From Pseudomonas sp. M30-35 (GTDB taxonomy: Bacteria; Pseudomonadota; Gammaproteobacteria; Pseudomonadales; Pseudomonadaceae): a stretch of 64,000 nucleotides of DNA. Under the pieces are notes generated by a model. The model worked only from the letters and a program-made list of their open reading frames with translations. It was not told the DNA's origin and did not search any database. The position numbers and the translations under genes were made by a program. The stretch is taken from NCBI RefSeq assembly GCF_002163625.1, contig NZ_CP020892.1:2542001-2606000 (forward strand), in the 5' to 3' direction. Positions 1 through 9,312 of the stretch are shown piece after piece (the first letter of the stretch is position 1; every line of letters begins with the position of its first letter).

Positions 1-555
1 CCGTTGATGCAGTTTATCCGCTACTTCAAGGATGAAATTCTCATCACGCTTGGCACCTGTTCAACAGAGGCCGTACTGCCGCGAATGATGGTGAAGCTTG
101 AAAAGCTTGGCTGCAAAAAATCGGTAGTGGGCATGGTGCTGCCAACGGGGTACACCTTCAATGCGGACGGCACCTGCATCTATCTCACCATGGCTGCGAT
201 CTTTATAGCCCAGGCCACCAATACACCGCTGACCTTTGTGGATCAGATGATTCTGCTGGGCGTATTCCTGCTGACGTCCAAAGGCTCGGCTGGTGTGGCG
301 GGTGCAGGGTTTGTAACGCTGGCTGCAACGCTGACAACCATCCACTCCATTCCTCTGGTAGGGCTCGTTTTGCTCTTGGGCATTGACCGGTTCCTGAACG
401 AAGCGCGGGCCGTGACCAACCTAATAGGTAATGGCATCGGCACCATGGCGATTGCCAAGTGGGACAACTCGTTCGATGTCGAGGCCTGCGAGCGTGAAAT
501 TGCCAACATGACACATGAAAAAGCGGCAAGGAAAGCATTGCTGGCACAGAAATAA
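1..555 (+). CDS. dctA: C4-dicarboxylate:cation symporter DctA, C-terminal part
   Basis: The open frame enters from the left edge, so the start lies outside; 184 residues remain. It matches the last third of DctA-type (DAACS family) inner-membrane carriers that import succinate, fumarate and malate with cations. Visible family signatures are the LGT..TE.VLPRM hairpin motif, [13 protein letters not shown], the PTGY.FN.DGT substrate/cation motif, AQATN, SKG.AGV.G.GF and LGIDRF..EARA..N. Canonical DctA proteins have a serine-rich GTSSSES hairpin, whereas this one reads GTCSTEA, so substrate or cation preference may differ. The next gene, an oxaloacetate-decarboxylase-type enzyme 121 bp downstream on the same strand, fits C4-acid use. 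Family assignment is firm; exact substrate is inferred. Confidence 0.9.
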   Translation, partial: PLMQFIRYFKDEILITLGTCSTEAVLPRMMVKLEKLGCKKSVVGMVLPTGYTFNADGTCIYLTMAAIFIAQATNTPLTFVDQMILLGVFLLTSKGSAGVAGAGFVTLAATLTTIHSIPLVGLVLLLGIDRFLNEARAVTNLIGNGIGTMAIAKWDNSFDVEACEREIANMTHEKAARKALLAQK

Positions 556-568
556 TTCGCAAAACGCT

Positions 569-603
569 CCGGTCATTTCCCGTCTTAAACGGTGTATGAC
601 CGG
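569..603 (+). terminator. Weak hairpin after dctA
   Basis: An 8-bp perfect inverted repeat (ccggtcat / atgaccgg) with a 19-nt loop lies 13 bp after the dctA stop. No T-run follows, so a role as intrinsic terminator is doubtful; it may only stabilise the dctA 3' end. Confidence 0.25.
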
Positions 604-676
604 TAGTGCTTTCCAGGTCTCGCCTAACTCGGAACGAGCACAACGAATTACTTGAAAGAATTTTATGGAGCCAAAA

Positions 677-1555
677 ATGATTGAGCGATCACATCATGAA
701 TTGCGCAAGGCGTTTGGTGATTTACTTCAAGGGACCGTCTGTAAATTTGCCGCTTCCGTATTCGATCCCATCTCGGTTCGTATGGCATCCGACCTTGGCT
801 TTGAGGTTGCCATCCAGGGTGGCTCCGTTGCCTCGCTTCAAGTGCTTGGAGCACCGGACATTGCACTACTCACACTTGATGAATATGTCGAGCAGGTCTC
901 CAGAGTCGGCCGGGCCAGCCAAATCCCGGTCATTGCGGACGCTGACCATGGATTTGGAAACGCGCTGAATGTGATGCGAACAGTCACAGAACTGCAGAAA
1001 GCCGGTGTTGCCGCGCTAACACTGGAAGACACCCACCTGCCGGCCAAGTACGACGAGCAGTCGCCCGTGCTTATCGAAAGGGAAGAAGCTGCAGCCAAGA
1101 TTTACGCTGCGCGGTTTGCCCGGTCAGATGATGCTCTCAGCATCATCGCCCGAACGAATGTGGCGGTTACCACGCTGGAAGATTCCATTGCACGCACCAC
1201 GGCCTATCAAAAAGCTGGGGCCGATGCGATTTGCCTCACCGGAGTAAAGGACGGCCAACACTTAAAAGCACTCACCTCACATCTTTGCGTGCCGATCATG
1301 CTGATCAATTATGGAAACCCTGCTCTGAGCGATGTTGAAAAATTGAGTGCGGTCAATGTGCGGGTCGTAGTCAATGGACATGCCCCGTATTTGTCCACAA
1401 TCAAAGCGACCTACGAGACGCTACGCGAACAAAGCGGCATGGAGGGAAGCGAGCTTTCCCTCCCTGAGCTGCTATCGAAATACACGCTCTCGGATAATTA
1501 CCGTGAGTGGGCGAAGACCTATTTAACGCAGGCATCACGCACTGGGAGGAGCTGA
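677..1555 (+). CDS. Oxaloacetate decarboxylase, isocitrate lyase/PEP mutase superfamily
   Basis: Closely resembles the Pseudomonas oxaloacetate decarboxylase type (PA4872-like, about 287 residues) of the isocitrate lyase/PEP mutase superfamily, which converts oxaloacetate to pyruvate and CO2 in a Mg-dependent TIM barrel. Signatures: SHHELR near the N-terminus, ASVFDP.S.R.A.DLGFE, GGSVASLQVL, the metal-binding ADADHG.GNALNVMRTV, ALT.EDT, IIARTNA, YGNP and VVVNGHA. I chose ATG 677 (292 aa) because GGAG lies 7 bp upstream and homologues start at the equivalent MxRxSHHELR; ATG 665 is an in-frame alternative adding four residues. Its position after dctA suggests feeding imported C4 acids toward pyruvate. 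The C-terminus has a short non-conserved tail. Confidence 0.8.
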   Translation: MIERSHHELRKAFGDLLQGTVCKFAASVFDPISVRMASDLGFEVAIQGGSVASLQVLGAPDIALLTLDEYVEQVSRVGRASQIPVIADADHGFGNALNVMRTVTELQKAGVAALTLEDTHLPAKYDEQSPVLIEREEAAAKIYAARFARSDDALSIIARTNVAVTTLEDSIARTTAYQKAGADAICLTGVKDGQHLKALTSHLCVPIMLINYGNPALSDVEKLSAVNVRVVVNGHAPYLSTIKATYETLREQSGMEGSELSLPELLSKYTLSDNYREWAKTYLTQASRTGRS

Positions 1556-1556
1556 C

Positions 1557-1754
1557 AGATCGGCAAAACCTGAACACACCGAAGATATCGTGGCAATCAA
1601 CTTACTTGGCACTATTCGCATGGTGTATGCATTTACTCCCCACCTGTTCATACAGCCCAGTGCGACGATTGTGAATGTCAGCTCGGCTCTGACATTCGTA
1701 GCGCTGCCTGCCACACCACCCACAGCGCAACCAAAGCGGCAGTTCAATCGCTCA
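1557..1754 (+). pseudogene. Short-chain dehydrogenase (DltE/YdfG type) remnant
   Basis: Directly after the decarboxylase stop, the frame reads SAKPEHTEDIVAINLLGTIR, then PHL..QPSATIVNVSSAL.FV.LPATPPT. This is the middle of a DltE-like SDR, including the catalytic-Ser strand NVSS. At about 1710-1716 the frame breaks: the next frame continues with SATKAAVQSLT, the segment following the catalytic Tyr, and then hits a stop. The N-terminal Rossmann half, the catalytic Tyr codon region and the C-terminal third are missing. This is a truncated, frameshifted gene remnant. No RBS or start of its own is convincing. Confidence 0.75.
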
Positions 1755-2196
1755 CTTAAAACTACAGAGTCCAAGCTGCTTGATCACGCCGCTATTCTCA
1801 GCTGTTTACATACAAAGGCTACATTACATACGATTAACAAACTCAGCGTCTGGATTCGTCTGCGAAGCTCTTTTTTCTTCAATCGAGAACACTTCCATAT
1901 CACAGCGTTTTGGCCTGCTGTCACGTGGCGACGGTCTTTGAGCAGGCCAAGCTGCATATGCTGCTGCGCTCACCCATTCAAATGTTTGTGGGCGACCCAG
2001 ACAGCCTCTAAATGCGCACCAACTGTGTGCGCAGCCTCTCGAATGGCTTAATTCGCGCACTACTATTGCCTCATTACAATAATAAGACCTCTATAATCAT
2101 TTTCAATAATACTTAACTTCGTGGTGTTCGATTCGATAGCCGAGTCATTGCGACTCAAACTCCGCCCATTCATTACACCCACGGGCGGGAAAAATC
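1755..2196. other. Non-coding stretch before mexE
   Basis: No complete gene recognised. It becomes AT-rich from about 2060 and probably carries the mexE promoter. In P. aeruginosa this place holds mexS/mexT; neither is here. A short open frame around 1927-2011 (containing VFEQAKLHMLLRSP) could be a further gene remnant, but I cannot assign it. A short GGGA lies just before the mexE start. Confidence 0.5.
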
Positions 2197-3444
2197 ATGG
2201 AACAGCCAAACAACAAGATCTGGCACCTTCCACTTGCAGTACTTGCGGCAGTGGTTCTCAGTGCTTGCGGCAAGACTGAGGAAACCTCACAACAGCAACA
2301 TGCAGCGAAGGTCAGTGTCGCTGAAGTCATTGAACAACCGATCAACGAATGGGATGAATTCACTGGGCGCTTAGAGGCGCCTGAGTCAGTTGAAATTCGT
2401 CCACGGGTATCTGGATTCATCGACAAGGTCGCTTTCGATGAAGGCAGCTTGGTCAAGAAAGGTGACTTGCTGTTCCAGATTGACCCGCGTCCTTTCAACG
2501 CAGAAGTTAAACGCCTCGAAGCACAACTCAACCAAGCCCGTTCGGCTTACTCGCGCACTCGCAGTGAAGCTCAGCGTGGCGAACGCCTGCGCAAAAGCAA
2601 TGCCATATCAGCTGAGTTGGCAGACGCCCGCGCGAGCAGCGCTCAAGAGGCTCAAGCAACAGTAGCCGGCATTCAGGCAGAGCTTGAAAATGCGCGACTA
2701 AACCTCAGTTTCACCCGCGTAACTTCGCCGATCGATGGCCGCGTCAGCCGTGCAGAAATTACCGCCGGCAACCTGGTTACAGCCAGTGAATCGCTGCTTA
2801 CATCGGTTGTTTCAACCGATAAGGTCTATGCCTACTTCGATGCCGATGAGCAGGCCTTTTTAAAGTACGTGGAAATAGCCAAGAAATCGGGGGGCAATAC
2901 TCGTGACGCCAGCCCGGTTTACTTGGGCCTGTCCAACGAAACCGGCAACCCGCACCTGGGCAAGCTCGATTTCCTGGACAACCAGGTCAATCCACAAACC
3001 GGCACCATTCGTGGCCGCGCAGTGTTTGACAACAGCAATGGTGAATACACCCCAGGCCTGTATGTACGACTCAAGCTGGTCGGCAGCGGTACCTATTCAG
3101 CCAAGCTGATTCAAGATGCTGCCGTAGGCACAGACTTGGGTAAGAAGTTCGTGCTGGTGCTTGCCGATGACAACAGCGTGAGCTATCGCGCCATTGAGCT
3201 GGGGCCAAAAGTTGAAGGTTTGCGCATTGTCCGCAACGGTTTGGAAAAAGGCGACAAAATCGTCGTCAACGGCTTGCAGCATGCGATGCCAGGCTCAACC
3301 GTTGACCCACAAACCGTCGCCATGGCTGACGAGCAAACTCTGGCCAATCTTGCGCGCATCCGTAACGAGGTTGACTCAGCAGTTGATAGCGCAGTGGGCA
3401 TTGCTGAACGCCCTGCTCAGCCAAACGCATCACCTCGCGGCTAA
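2197..3444 (+). CDS. mexE: RND efflux membrane-fusion lipoprotein MexE
   Basis: 415 residues, the same size as MexE (about 414), and close to it along its length. A lipoprotein signal peptide ends in LSAC (Cys24), so it is anchored in the inner membrane and spans the periplasm between pump and outer-membrane channel. MFP landmarks: the lipoyl half-motifs RPRVSGFID and FQIDPRPF around residues 68-102, a coiled-coil hairpin (about 105-170), the second lipoyl half FTRVTSPIDGRVSRAEIT and the beta-barrel VNPQTGTIRGRAVF. It ends in the typical SPRG tail. mexF follows after 12 bp. The MexT/MexS regulatory genes usually adjacent in P. aeruginosa are absent here. Confidence 0.93.
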   Translation: MEQPNNKIWHLPLAVLAAVVLSACGKTEETSQQQHAAKVSVAEVIEQPINEWDEFTGRLEAPESVEIRPRVSGFIDKVAFDEGSLVKKGDLLFQIDPRPFNAEVKRLEAQLNQARSAYSRTRSEAQRGERLRKSNAISAELADARASSAQEAQATVAGIQAELENARLNLSFTRVTSPIDGRVSRAEITAGNLVTASESLLTSVVSTDKVYAYFDADEQAFLKYVEIAKKSGGNTRDASPVYLGLSNETGNPHLGKLDFLDNQVNPQTGTIRGRAVFDNSNGEYTPGLYVRLKLVGSGTYSAKLIQDAAVGTDLGKKFVLVLADDNSVSYRAIELGPKVEGLRIVRNGLEKGDKIVVNGLQHAMPGSTVDPQTVAMADEQTLANLARIRNEVDSAVDSAVGIAERPAQPNASPRG

Positions 3445-3456
3445 GGTTAAAAGTCT

Positions 3457-6400
3457 ATGAATTTCTCTCAGTTTTTTATCAAACGGCCAATTTTCGCAGC
3501 GGTTCTGTCGCTACTGATTTTGATTGCCGGTGCGATTTCGCTCTTCCAATTGCCAATCAGTGAATACCCTGAAGTCGTGCCGCCAACCGTCGTGGTGCGC
3601 ACCAGCTTTCCAGGCGCCAACCCCAAGGTAATCGGTGAAACGGTTGCCTCGCCACTTGAACAAGCCATTACCGGCGTTGAAGGCATGCTGTATATGTCTT
3701 CGCAGGCCACCTCTGACGGCGCATTGACCCTGACGGTTACCTTCGCCCTGGGCACTGACCTCGACAACGCGCAGGTTCAGGTACAAAACCGGGTCACCCG
3801 GACCATGCCAACCTTGCCCACAGAAGTGCAACGCCTTGGTGTCACGGTCGATAAGGCATCGCCAGACCTAACCATGGTGGTTCACTTAACCTCGCCAGAT
3901 AACCGCTACGACATGCTTTATCTGTCGAATTACGCTGCGCTCAATATCAAGGATGAGCTTGCCCGTCTTGATGGTGTGGGTGATGTGCAACTCTTCGGTT
4001 TGGGTAACTACTCGCTGCGCGTCTGGCTTGATCCCAATAAAGTAGCTTCGCGAAATCTAACCGCTACCGATGTGGTTAATGCCATTCGTGAACAGAACCG
4101 ACAGGTTGCCGCTGGCTCACTGGGGGCGCCACCCACCGCTGGCGATAACAGCTTTCAGTTGTCGATCAATACCCAAGGCCGACTGGTCACCGAGGAAGAG
4201 TTCGAGAACATCATTATTCGCGCTGGCGAAAATGGTGAAATCACTCGCCTCAGAGACATCGCCCGGGTTGAGTTAGGTTCCAGCAAGTACGCACTACGCT
4301 CACTGCTTGATAATAAACCTGCGGTCGCCATTCCGGTGTTTCAACGCCCCGGCTCAAACGCTATCGAGATTTCAGATTCTGTCCGTTCACGCATGGCTGA
4401 GCTGAAAAAGAGCTTCCCGCAAGGCATCGATTACGAGATTGTTTACGACCCGACCATCTTTGTCCGTGGTTCTATCGAGGCTGTTGTACACACCTTGCTC
4501 GAAGCCATTGTGCTGGTGGTTCTGGTGGTAATTCTGTTCCTGCAAACATGGCGAGCGTCGATTATCCCACTGGCTGCGGTACCCGTTTCGTTGATCGGTA
4601 CTTTTGCAGTGATGCACATGTTTGGCTTCTCGCTCAATGCCTTGTCGTTGTTCGGCTTGGTGTTGGCAATCGGTATTGTGGTCGACGATGCCATCGTAGT
4701 TGTGGAAAACGTCGAGCGTAATATTGGTCTGGGTAAAAACCCTGTCGAGGCCACTAAACAGGCGATGAAAGAGGTTACAGGCCCGATCATTGCGACTGCG
4801 CTTGTGCTCTGTGCGGTGTTCGTACCGACAGCATTTATCTCCGGCCTTACCGGCCAGTTTTATCAGCAATTTGCCTTGACCATTGCGATCTCGACGGTGA
4901 TCTCAGCATTCAACTCGCTGACCCTGTCGCCCGCGTTGGCTGCTGCCTTGCTGAAAAGCCACGACGCACCGAAAGACCGTTTTTCCCGCGTGTTGGAACG
5001 CCTATTCGGCGGCTGGTTATTCAAGCCATTTAACCGGATGTTCGAGCGAGCCAGTCATGGTTATGTCGGCACAGTCGCACGGGTACTGCGTGGCAGCAGC
5101 ATTGCCATGTTGGTATATGGTGGGCTATTGGCGTTGACCTACTTTGGTTTCGCCAGCACGCCAACCGGTTTCGTGCCGCCGCAAGACAAACAATACCTCG
5201 TGGCTTTTGCCCAACTGCCGGACGCTGCAAGCCTTGATCGTACGGAAGATGTGATCAAGCGTATGTCCGAAATTGCCAGTGAATACCCTGGGGTTGCCAA
5301 TACCGTTGCCTTCCCGGGCCTGTCAATCAACGGCTTCACCAACAGCCCCAACAGCGGCATCGTGTTCACCACACTCAAGTCGTTTGATGAGCGCAAGGAT
5401 CCAAACCTTTCAGCTGACGCCATTGCGGCTGCGCTTAATGCCAAGTTTGCGGATATCCAGGACGCCTATATTGCGATTTTCCCACCACCGCCTGTTCAAG
5501 GTCTGGGAACTATCGGAGGCTTCCGTGTGCAGGTTCAAGACCGCGGCAACCAGGGTTATGACGAGCTGTATAAGCAAGTGCAAAACGTCATCAGCAAAAG
5601 CCGTGAGGTCCCTGAATTAGCCGGTTTATTCACCAGTTATCAGGTAAACGTCCCGCAAGTTGATGCCGATATTGACCGCGACAAAGCCAAGATCCACGGC
5701 GTCGCCATCAGCGATATCTTTGACACCATGCAGGTGTATCTGGGCTCGCTGTATGCCAACGACTTCAACCGTTTTGGTCGCACTTATCAGGTGAATGTGC
5801 AAGCTGACCAGAAGTTCAGGGTTGATGCGGATCAGATTGGCCAGCTCAAAGTGCGTAACAATCGCGGTGAAATGGTGCCTCTCTCGACATTCATTAAGGT
5901 GAAAGACAGCTCCGGCCCTGATCGCGTCATGCATTACAACGGCTTTATTACCGCTGAAATTAACGGTGGCGCAGCCCCCGGCTACAGCTCGGGTCAAGCC
6001 CAGGTAGCAATGGAGCGTCTACTCGATGAGCAACTGCCAAACGGCATGAGTTATGAGTGGACCGAGCTGACATTCCAGCAAATTCTGGCGGGTAATACAG
6101 CACTGTTTGTCTTCCCGCTTTGCGTGTTGCTGGCGTTCCTGGTGTTGGCGGCTCAGTACGAAAGCTGGAGTCTGCCGATGGCGGTGATATTGATCGTACC
6201 AATGACGCTCCTGTCGGCAATTGCCGGGGTGATTCTTACCGGCGGCGACAACAACATCTTCACCCAAATTGGCCTCATCGTCTTGGTCGGGTTGGCCTGT
6301 AAAAACGCGATTCTGATTGTTGAGTTCGCCAAAGAACAACAGGAAGCCGGTATGGACCCAGTCAGTGCAGTTCTGGAAGCTTGCCGCTTGCGGTTACGGC

Positions 6401-6630
6401 CGATTCTGATGACCAGCTTTGCCTTCATCATGGGCGTGGTTCCGCTGGTATTCAGCTCTGGTGCGGGTGCTGAAATGCGTCATGCGATGGGTGTCGCGGT
6501 GTTCAGCGGCATGCTCGGTGTAACCTTCTTCGGCCTGCTGCTCACCCCAGTGTTCTATGTACTGATTCGTCGCTTTGTAGAAAAACGCCAAGCAAAACGC
6601 GCGCTACGTCTACTGGAGGCAAGTGCATGA
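3457..6630 (+). CDS. mexF: RND (HAE1) drug efflux pump MexF
   Basis: 1057 residues, typical of HAE1 RND transporters (MexF about 1062). This is the proton-driven inner-membrane pump of a MexEF-OprN system, which in Pseudomonas exports chloramphenicol, fluoroquinolones, trimethoprim and quinolone-signal precursors. It starts with the RND signature NFSQFFIKRPIFAAVLSLL, and has FPGA.P..I.ETVA.PLEQ and TM4 [16 protein letters not shown] with the proton-relay Asp pair (about 408). The C-terminal TM half has GLACKNAILIVEFAKE. Large periplasmic porter domains are intact and no frameshift is visible. Its stop overlaps the oprN start by 4 bp, indicating translational coupling. The substrate range is family knowledge, not read from sequence. 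Confidence 0.93.
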   Translation: MNFSQFFIKRPIFAAVLSLLILIAGAISLFQLPISEYPEVVPPTVVVRTSFPGANPKVIGETVASPLEQAITGVEGMLYMSSQATSDGALTLTVTFALGTDLDNAQVQVQNRVTRTMPTLPTEVQRLGVTVDKASPDLTMVVHLTSPDNRYDMLYLSNYAALNIKDELARLDGVGDVQLFGLGNYSLRVWLDPNKVASRNLTATDVVNAIREQNRQVAAGSLGAPPTAGDNSFQLSINTQGRLVTEEEFENIIIRAGENGEITRLRDIARVELGSSKYALRSLLDNKPAVAIPVFQRPGSNAIEISDSVRSRMAELKKSFPQGIDYEIVYDPTIFVRGSIEAVVHTLLEAIVLVVLVVILFLQTWRASIIPLAAVPVSLIGTFAVMHMFGFSLNALSLFGLVLAIGIVVDDAIVVVENVERNIGLGKNPVEATKQAMKEVTGPIIATALVLCAVFVPTAFISGLTGQFYQQFALTIAISTVISAFNSLTLSPALAAALLKSHDAPKDRFSRVLERLFGGWLFKPFNRMFERASHGYVGTVARVLRGSSIAMLVYGGLLALTYFGFASTPTGFVPPQDKQYLVAFAQLPDAASLDRTEDVIKRMSEIASEYPGVANTVAFPGLSINGFTNSPNSGIVFTTLKSFDERKDPNLSADAIAAALNAKFADIQDAYIAIFPPPPVQGLGTIGGFRVQVQDRGNQGYDELYKQVQNVISKSREVPELAGLFTSYQVNVPQVDADIDRDKAKIHGVAISDIFDTMQVYLGSLYANDFNRFGRTYQVNVQADQKFRVDADQIGQLKVRNNRGEMVPLSTFIKVKDSSGPDRVMHYNGFITAEINGGAAPGYSSGQAQVAMERLLDEQLPNGMSYEWTELTFQQILAGNTALFVFPLCVLLAFLVLAAQYESWSLPMAVILIVPMTLLSAIAGVILTGGDNNIFTQIGLIVLVGLACKNAILIVEFAKEQQEAGMDPVSAVLEACRLRLRPILMTSFAFIMGVVPLVFSSGAGAEMRHAMGVAVFSGMLGVTFFGLLLTPVFYVLIRRFVEKRQAKRALRLLEASA

Positions 6631-8021
6631 AGTTGAAGTTATTCGCACCTGCCCTGCTCGCTTTGGCGGTATCCGCCTGCGCTGTTGGCCCAGACTTTAA
6701 ACAACCTGAAAACAGCCCGGCGCAGTTGGCACAGTTGAATGCTGGCAAGTATGACCAACAGCACTTTGAAGCCTTGTGGTGGCAGCAGTTTGATGACCCG
6801 ACACTGAATCAACTGGTGAACCAGTCTCTGCAAGAGAACCGTGAGCTGCGTGTCGCGTTCTCGCGGTTACGTGCGGCGCGGGCGATTCGTGACGATGTTG
6901 CCAACGACCGCCTGCCAACCATTACCAGTCGCGCCAGTAGCGACATTGGTAAGGCACAGCAGCCGGACATCACTGAGGACCGGGTTAAAACCGAGCGTTA
7001 TGACTTGGGTCTGGATATGGTCTGGGAGCTGGATCTTTTCGGTCGAATTCAACGTCAACTTGAAGCCAGTGACGCGCAAATTGAAGTTGCCGAAGCCGAT
7101 TATTATCAGCTGCAAGTAAGTTTGATCGCGGAACTGGTTGATGCCTACGGCAGTTTGCGTGGCGCCCAATTGCGTGAGCAAATTGCCCGCGAAAACTTGC
7201 ATAATCAGGAGGAATCACGCGGCATCACTGAGCATCTACGTGATGCAGGTGTCGGCAGCGAACTGGATGTGCTGCGCGCCGATGCGCGTCTTGCCGCCGT
7301 TGAAGCCAGCGTGCCGCAATTGCAGGCAGAGCAGGTGCGGGCGCGTAATCGCATCGCCACTTTGCTCGGCCAGCGTGCGGATCAGCTCAAAGTGGACTTG
7401 TCACCCAAACCCATCCCGGCGATTGCTAAAGCGCTGCCGATTGGGGACCCTGCTGAGCTACTACGCCGACGCCCGGATATTCATGCCGCTGAGCAAAATT
7501 TGGCAGCGGCTACCGCCAATATTGGTGTAGTCACCGCTGACTTGTTTCCACGGGTCAGCCTGAGTGGCTTTCTCGGTTTCACCGCCGGTCGTGGCTCACA
7601 GATTGGTTCTTCTGCGGCGCGGGCGTGGGGTGTTTCCCCGAGCATCACCTGGGCTGCGTTTGATCTAGGCAGCGTCAAGGCACGGATTCGTGGCGCTGAT
7701 GCCGAAGCTGAAGGCGCTCTGGCGCAATACGAGCAGCAAGTGTTGCTGGCACTGGAAGAGTCAGAAAACGCCTTCAGTGACTACGCCAAACGCCAACAAC
7801 GATTGCTCGCACTGATTCGCCAATCCGAAGCCAGTCGGGCTGCAGCTGACCAGGCTGCCGTGCGCTACCGCGAAGGCACGGTCGACTTTTTGGTGTTGCT
7901 TGATGCTGAGCGTGAACGCCTCGCCGCCGAAGACACTCAAGCTCAGGCTGAAGTTGAGTTGTATAGCGGTATCGTGGCTATCTACAAAACCCTCGGCGGT
8001 GGCTGGCAACCGAGCAGCTAA
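6627..8021 (+). CDS. oprN: Outer-membrane efflux lipoprotein OprN
   Basis: 464 residues of the NodT/OprM outer-membrane factor family, the trimeric channel that docks on MexE. A lipoprotein signal ends VSAC (Cys18), followed by AVGPDFKQP as in OprM homologues. Two OEP repeats are visible, with WW.QFDDP.L..LV, the helical Leu/Ala/Glu-rich segments, RRRPDI.AAEQNLAAATANIGV and a second repeat near residue 380 (YREGTVDFL.LLDAER). The ATG overlaps the mexF TGA and is preceded by a GGAGG ribosome site inside mexF. It is the last gene of the operon, with a strong terminator 22 bp after the stop. Confidence 0.92.
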   Translation: MKLKLFAPALLALAVSACAVGPDFKQPENSPAQLAQLNAGKYDQQHFEALWWQQFDDPTLNQLVNQSLQENRELRVAFSRLRAARAIRDDVANDRLPTITSRASSDIGKAQQPDITEDRVKTERYDLGLDMVWELDLFGRIQRQLEASDAQIEVAEADYYQLQVSLIAELVDAYGSLRGAQLREQIARENLHNQEESRGITEHLRDAGVGSELDVLRADARLAAVEASVPQLQAEQVRARNRIATLLGQRADQLKVDLSPKPIPAIAKALPIGDPAELLRRRPDIHAAEQNLAAATANIGVVTADLFPRVSLSGFLGFTAGRGSQIGSSAARAWGVSPSITWAAFDLGSVKARIRGADAEAEGALAQYEQQVLLALEESENAFSDYAKRQQRLLALIRQSEASRAAADQAAVRYREGTVDFLVLLDAERERLAAEDTQAQAEVELYSGIVAIYKTLGGGWQPSS

Positions 8022-8043
8022 TCACGGTTAGCCGTCCCACCCT

Positions 8044-8078
8044 AAAAGCCCCGCCCGGTCTCGGTTGCGGGGCTTTTT
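8044..8078 (+). terminator. Rho-independent terminator of mexEF-oprN
   Basis: AAAAGCCCCGC, a 12-nt loop, then GCGGGGCTTTTT: an 11-bp stem with a T-run, 22 bp after the oprN stop. The A-rich left arm makes it usable in both directions. Confidence 0.93.
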
Positions 8079-8272
8079 ATGTTAATTCCTCAGCGCCCTG
8101 CAACTAGCCAATGTAATCATCCTGCCTCAGGCATGCGCGGTATTGTCTAAGCCGATGAGCCACAACTTTAGTATTGAGATTGTATTTCAGGGATTTCAGC
8201 TTTCGCCGTAACAAATCTCTGAGATGACACTCTAGTACTAATCCCGCGACTAGCTGGCAAAAGTACAGGCAC

Positions 8273-9286
8273 GTGTGCGGCTGTGTGACAGTGATCATGG
8301 GGTTAGTTGTTCTAGACAAGGGCGCACGACGCGAGTTGTGGGCAGTCAACGAGGTTGTGGTGCTTATCCCCCTTACACTGGCATTTCTAATCGGCTGGGT
8401 CTCGCAGCGCATGGGCTTGTGCCTAGTGGCGGCTATCACCCTGGCACTGCATAAACGGCCAACCCTGTTTGTTGCGCTGGCATCCTGCGGCTTGTTTGGC
8501 CTTCTGCTGACTCCGTTGTATCAATACCTTGGCGTGTCACAACCCTTTTATCAGCCGGTTGCTCCTTACCCCCACATTCTCCTCGGTGGTTTTTTGTTTG
8601 GGGTCAGTTCGGTGCTCAATAACGGCTGCAGTGTTGGCACCCTGACCAAGTTGGCACGCGGCGACTTGAGTAAGGCGTTCACCATTATTGGCTGGGTTGT
8701 CGGGATTGTGCTCTGGCATCACCTGAATATGGATATAACTGAAAAGCGAACCCTTGCACCCTCGCCCACAAGCGTTAACTACCTGTTGGCCATTGGCTTG
8801 GTGATCGGCAGCCTGCTAGTGCTTGTCCGTTTTCAGCGCGAAAAACATTATGTCGGCTTGAGTATTTTGCTTGGCCTGCTGACCAGCGCGCTATACACCT
8901 TCGAGCCGCACTGGACGCCGAGCCTGCTGTTTTATGACTTGTCCAAAGCGGTATGGATTCAGCAATGGGGCATCAGCGCGACAAGATTCGGTATTTTCTC
9001 AATGCTTGTGATTGGCATGTACTGCTTCACCATTTACCGTAAAACCTTCGATTACCGGGCGTTCAACTTGCTCGACTCGAGCCGTTACCTGTGTGCCGGA
9101 ACACTGATGGGCGTCGGCGCATCAATGATGCTGGGCGGTAACGACTCGCAAATATTATTGGTATTCCCAACGCTGCACCTGACGACAACGTTGCCGCTGC
9201 TGGCTATTTGCAGCGGGATTGTGTTGAGCATCCTGCTCAAGGAGTACATGGCTCGGCTACGCAAACAGATGCACACCAATCGGTAA
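8273..9286 (+). CDS. YeeE/YedE-family membrane transporter (sulfur-compound type)
   Basis: Hydrophobic protein with about nine predicted membrane segments, belonging to the YeeE/YedE (DUF395; TsuA-like) family linked to uptake of thiosulfate or other sulfur species. The key family motif is visible as GGFLFGVSS.LNNGCSVGTLTKLARG (about residues 104-129), including the conserved GC..GT cysteine; a second cysteine sits in the RMGLC segment. The start is uncertain. GTG 8273 gives the longest frame, but ATG 8297 or a GTG near 8355 (preceded by ACGAGG) would match homologues that begin just before the first membrane helix. It is a single gene, convergent with the SDR 26 bp away. Function is family-level only. 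Confidence 0.7.
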   Translation: MCGCVTVIMGLVVLDKGARRELWAVNEVVVLIPLTLAFLIGWVSQRMGLCLVAAITLALHKRPTLFVALASCGLFGLLLTPLYQYLGVSQPFYQPVAPYPHILLGGFLFGVSSVLNNGCSVGTLTKLARGDLSKAFTIIGWVVGIVLWHHLNMDITEKRTLAPSPTSVNYLLAIGLVIGSLLVLVRFQREKHYVGLSILLGLLTSALYTFEPHWTPSLLFYDLSKAVWIQQWGISATRFGIFSMLVIGMYCFTIYRKTFDYRAFNLLDSSRYLCAGTLMGVGASMMLGGNDSQILLVFPTLHLTTTLPLLAICSGIVLSILLKEYMARLRKQMHTNR

Positions 9287-9312
9287 TGCCTGAACGCTTA
9301 CAGCCTTGAATC

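Noticed and set aside
1927..2011. Short frame with VFEQAKLHMLLRSP as a gene end
   Set aside because: Could be a remnant, but no family could be named and no start exists.
1590..2051. 153-codon frame as an intact gene
   Set aside because: Only its first 45 or so codons resemble an SDR; the frame then departs from the family where the homologous sequence shifts frame.
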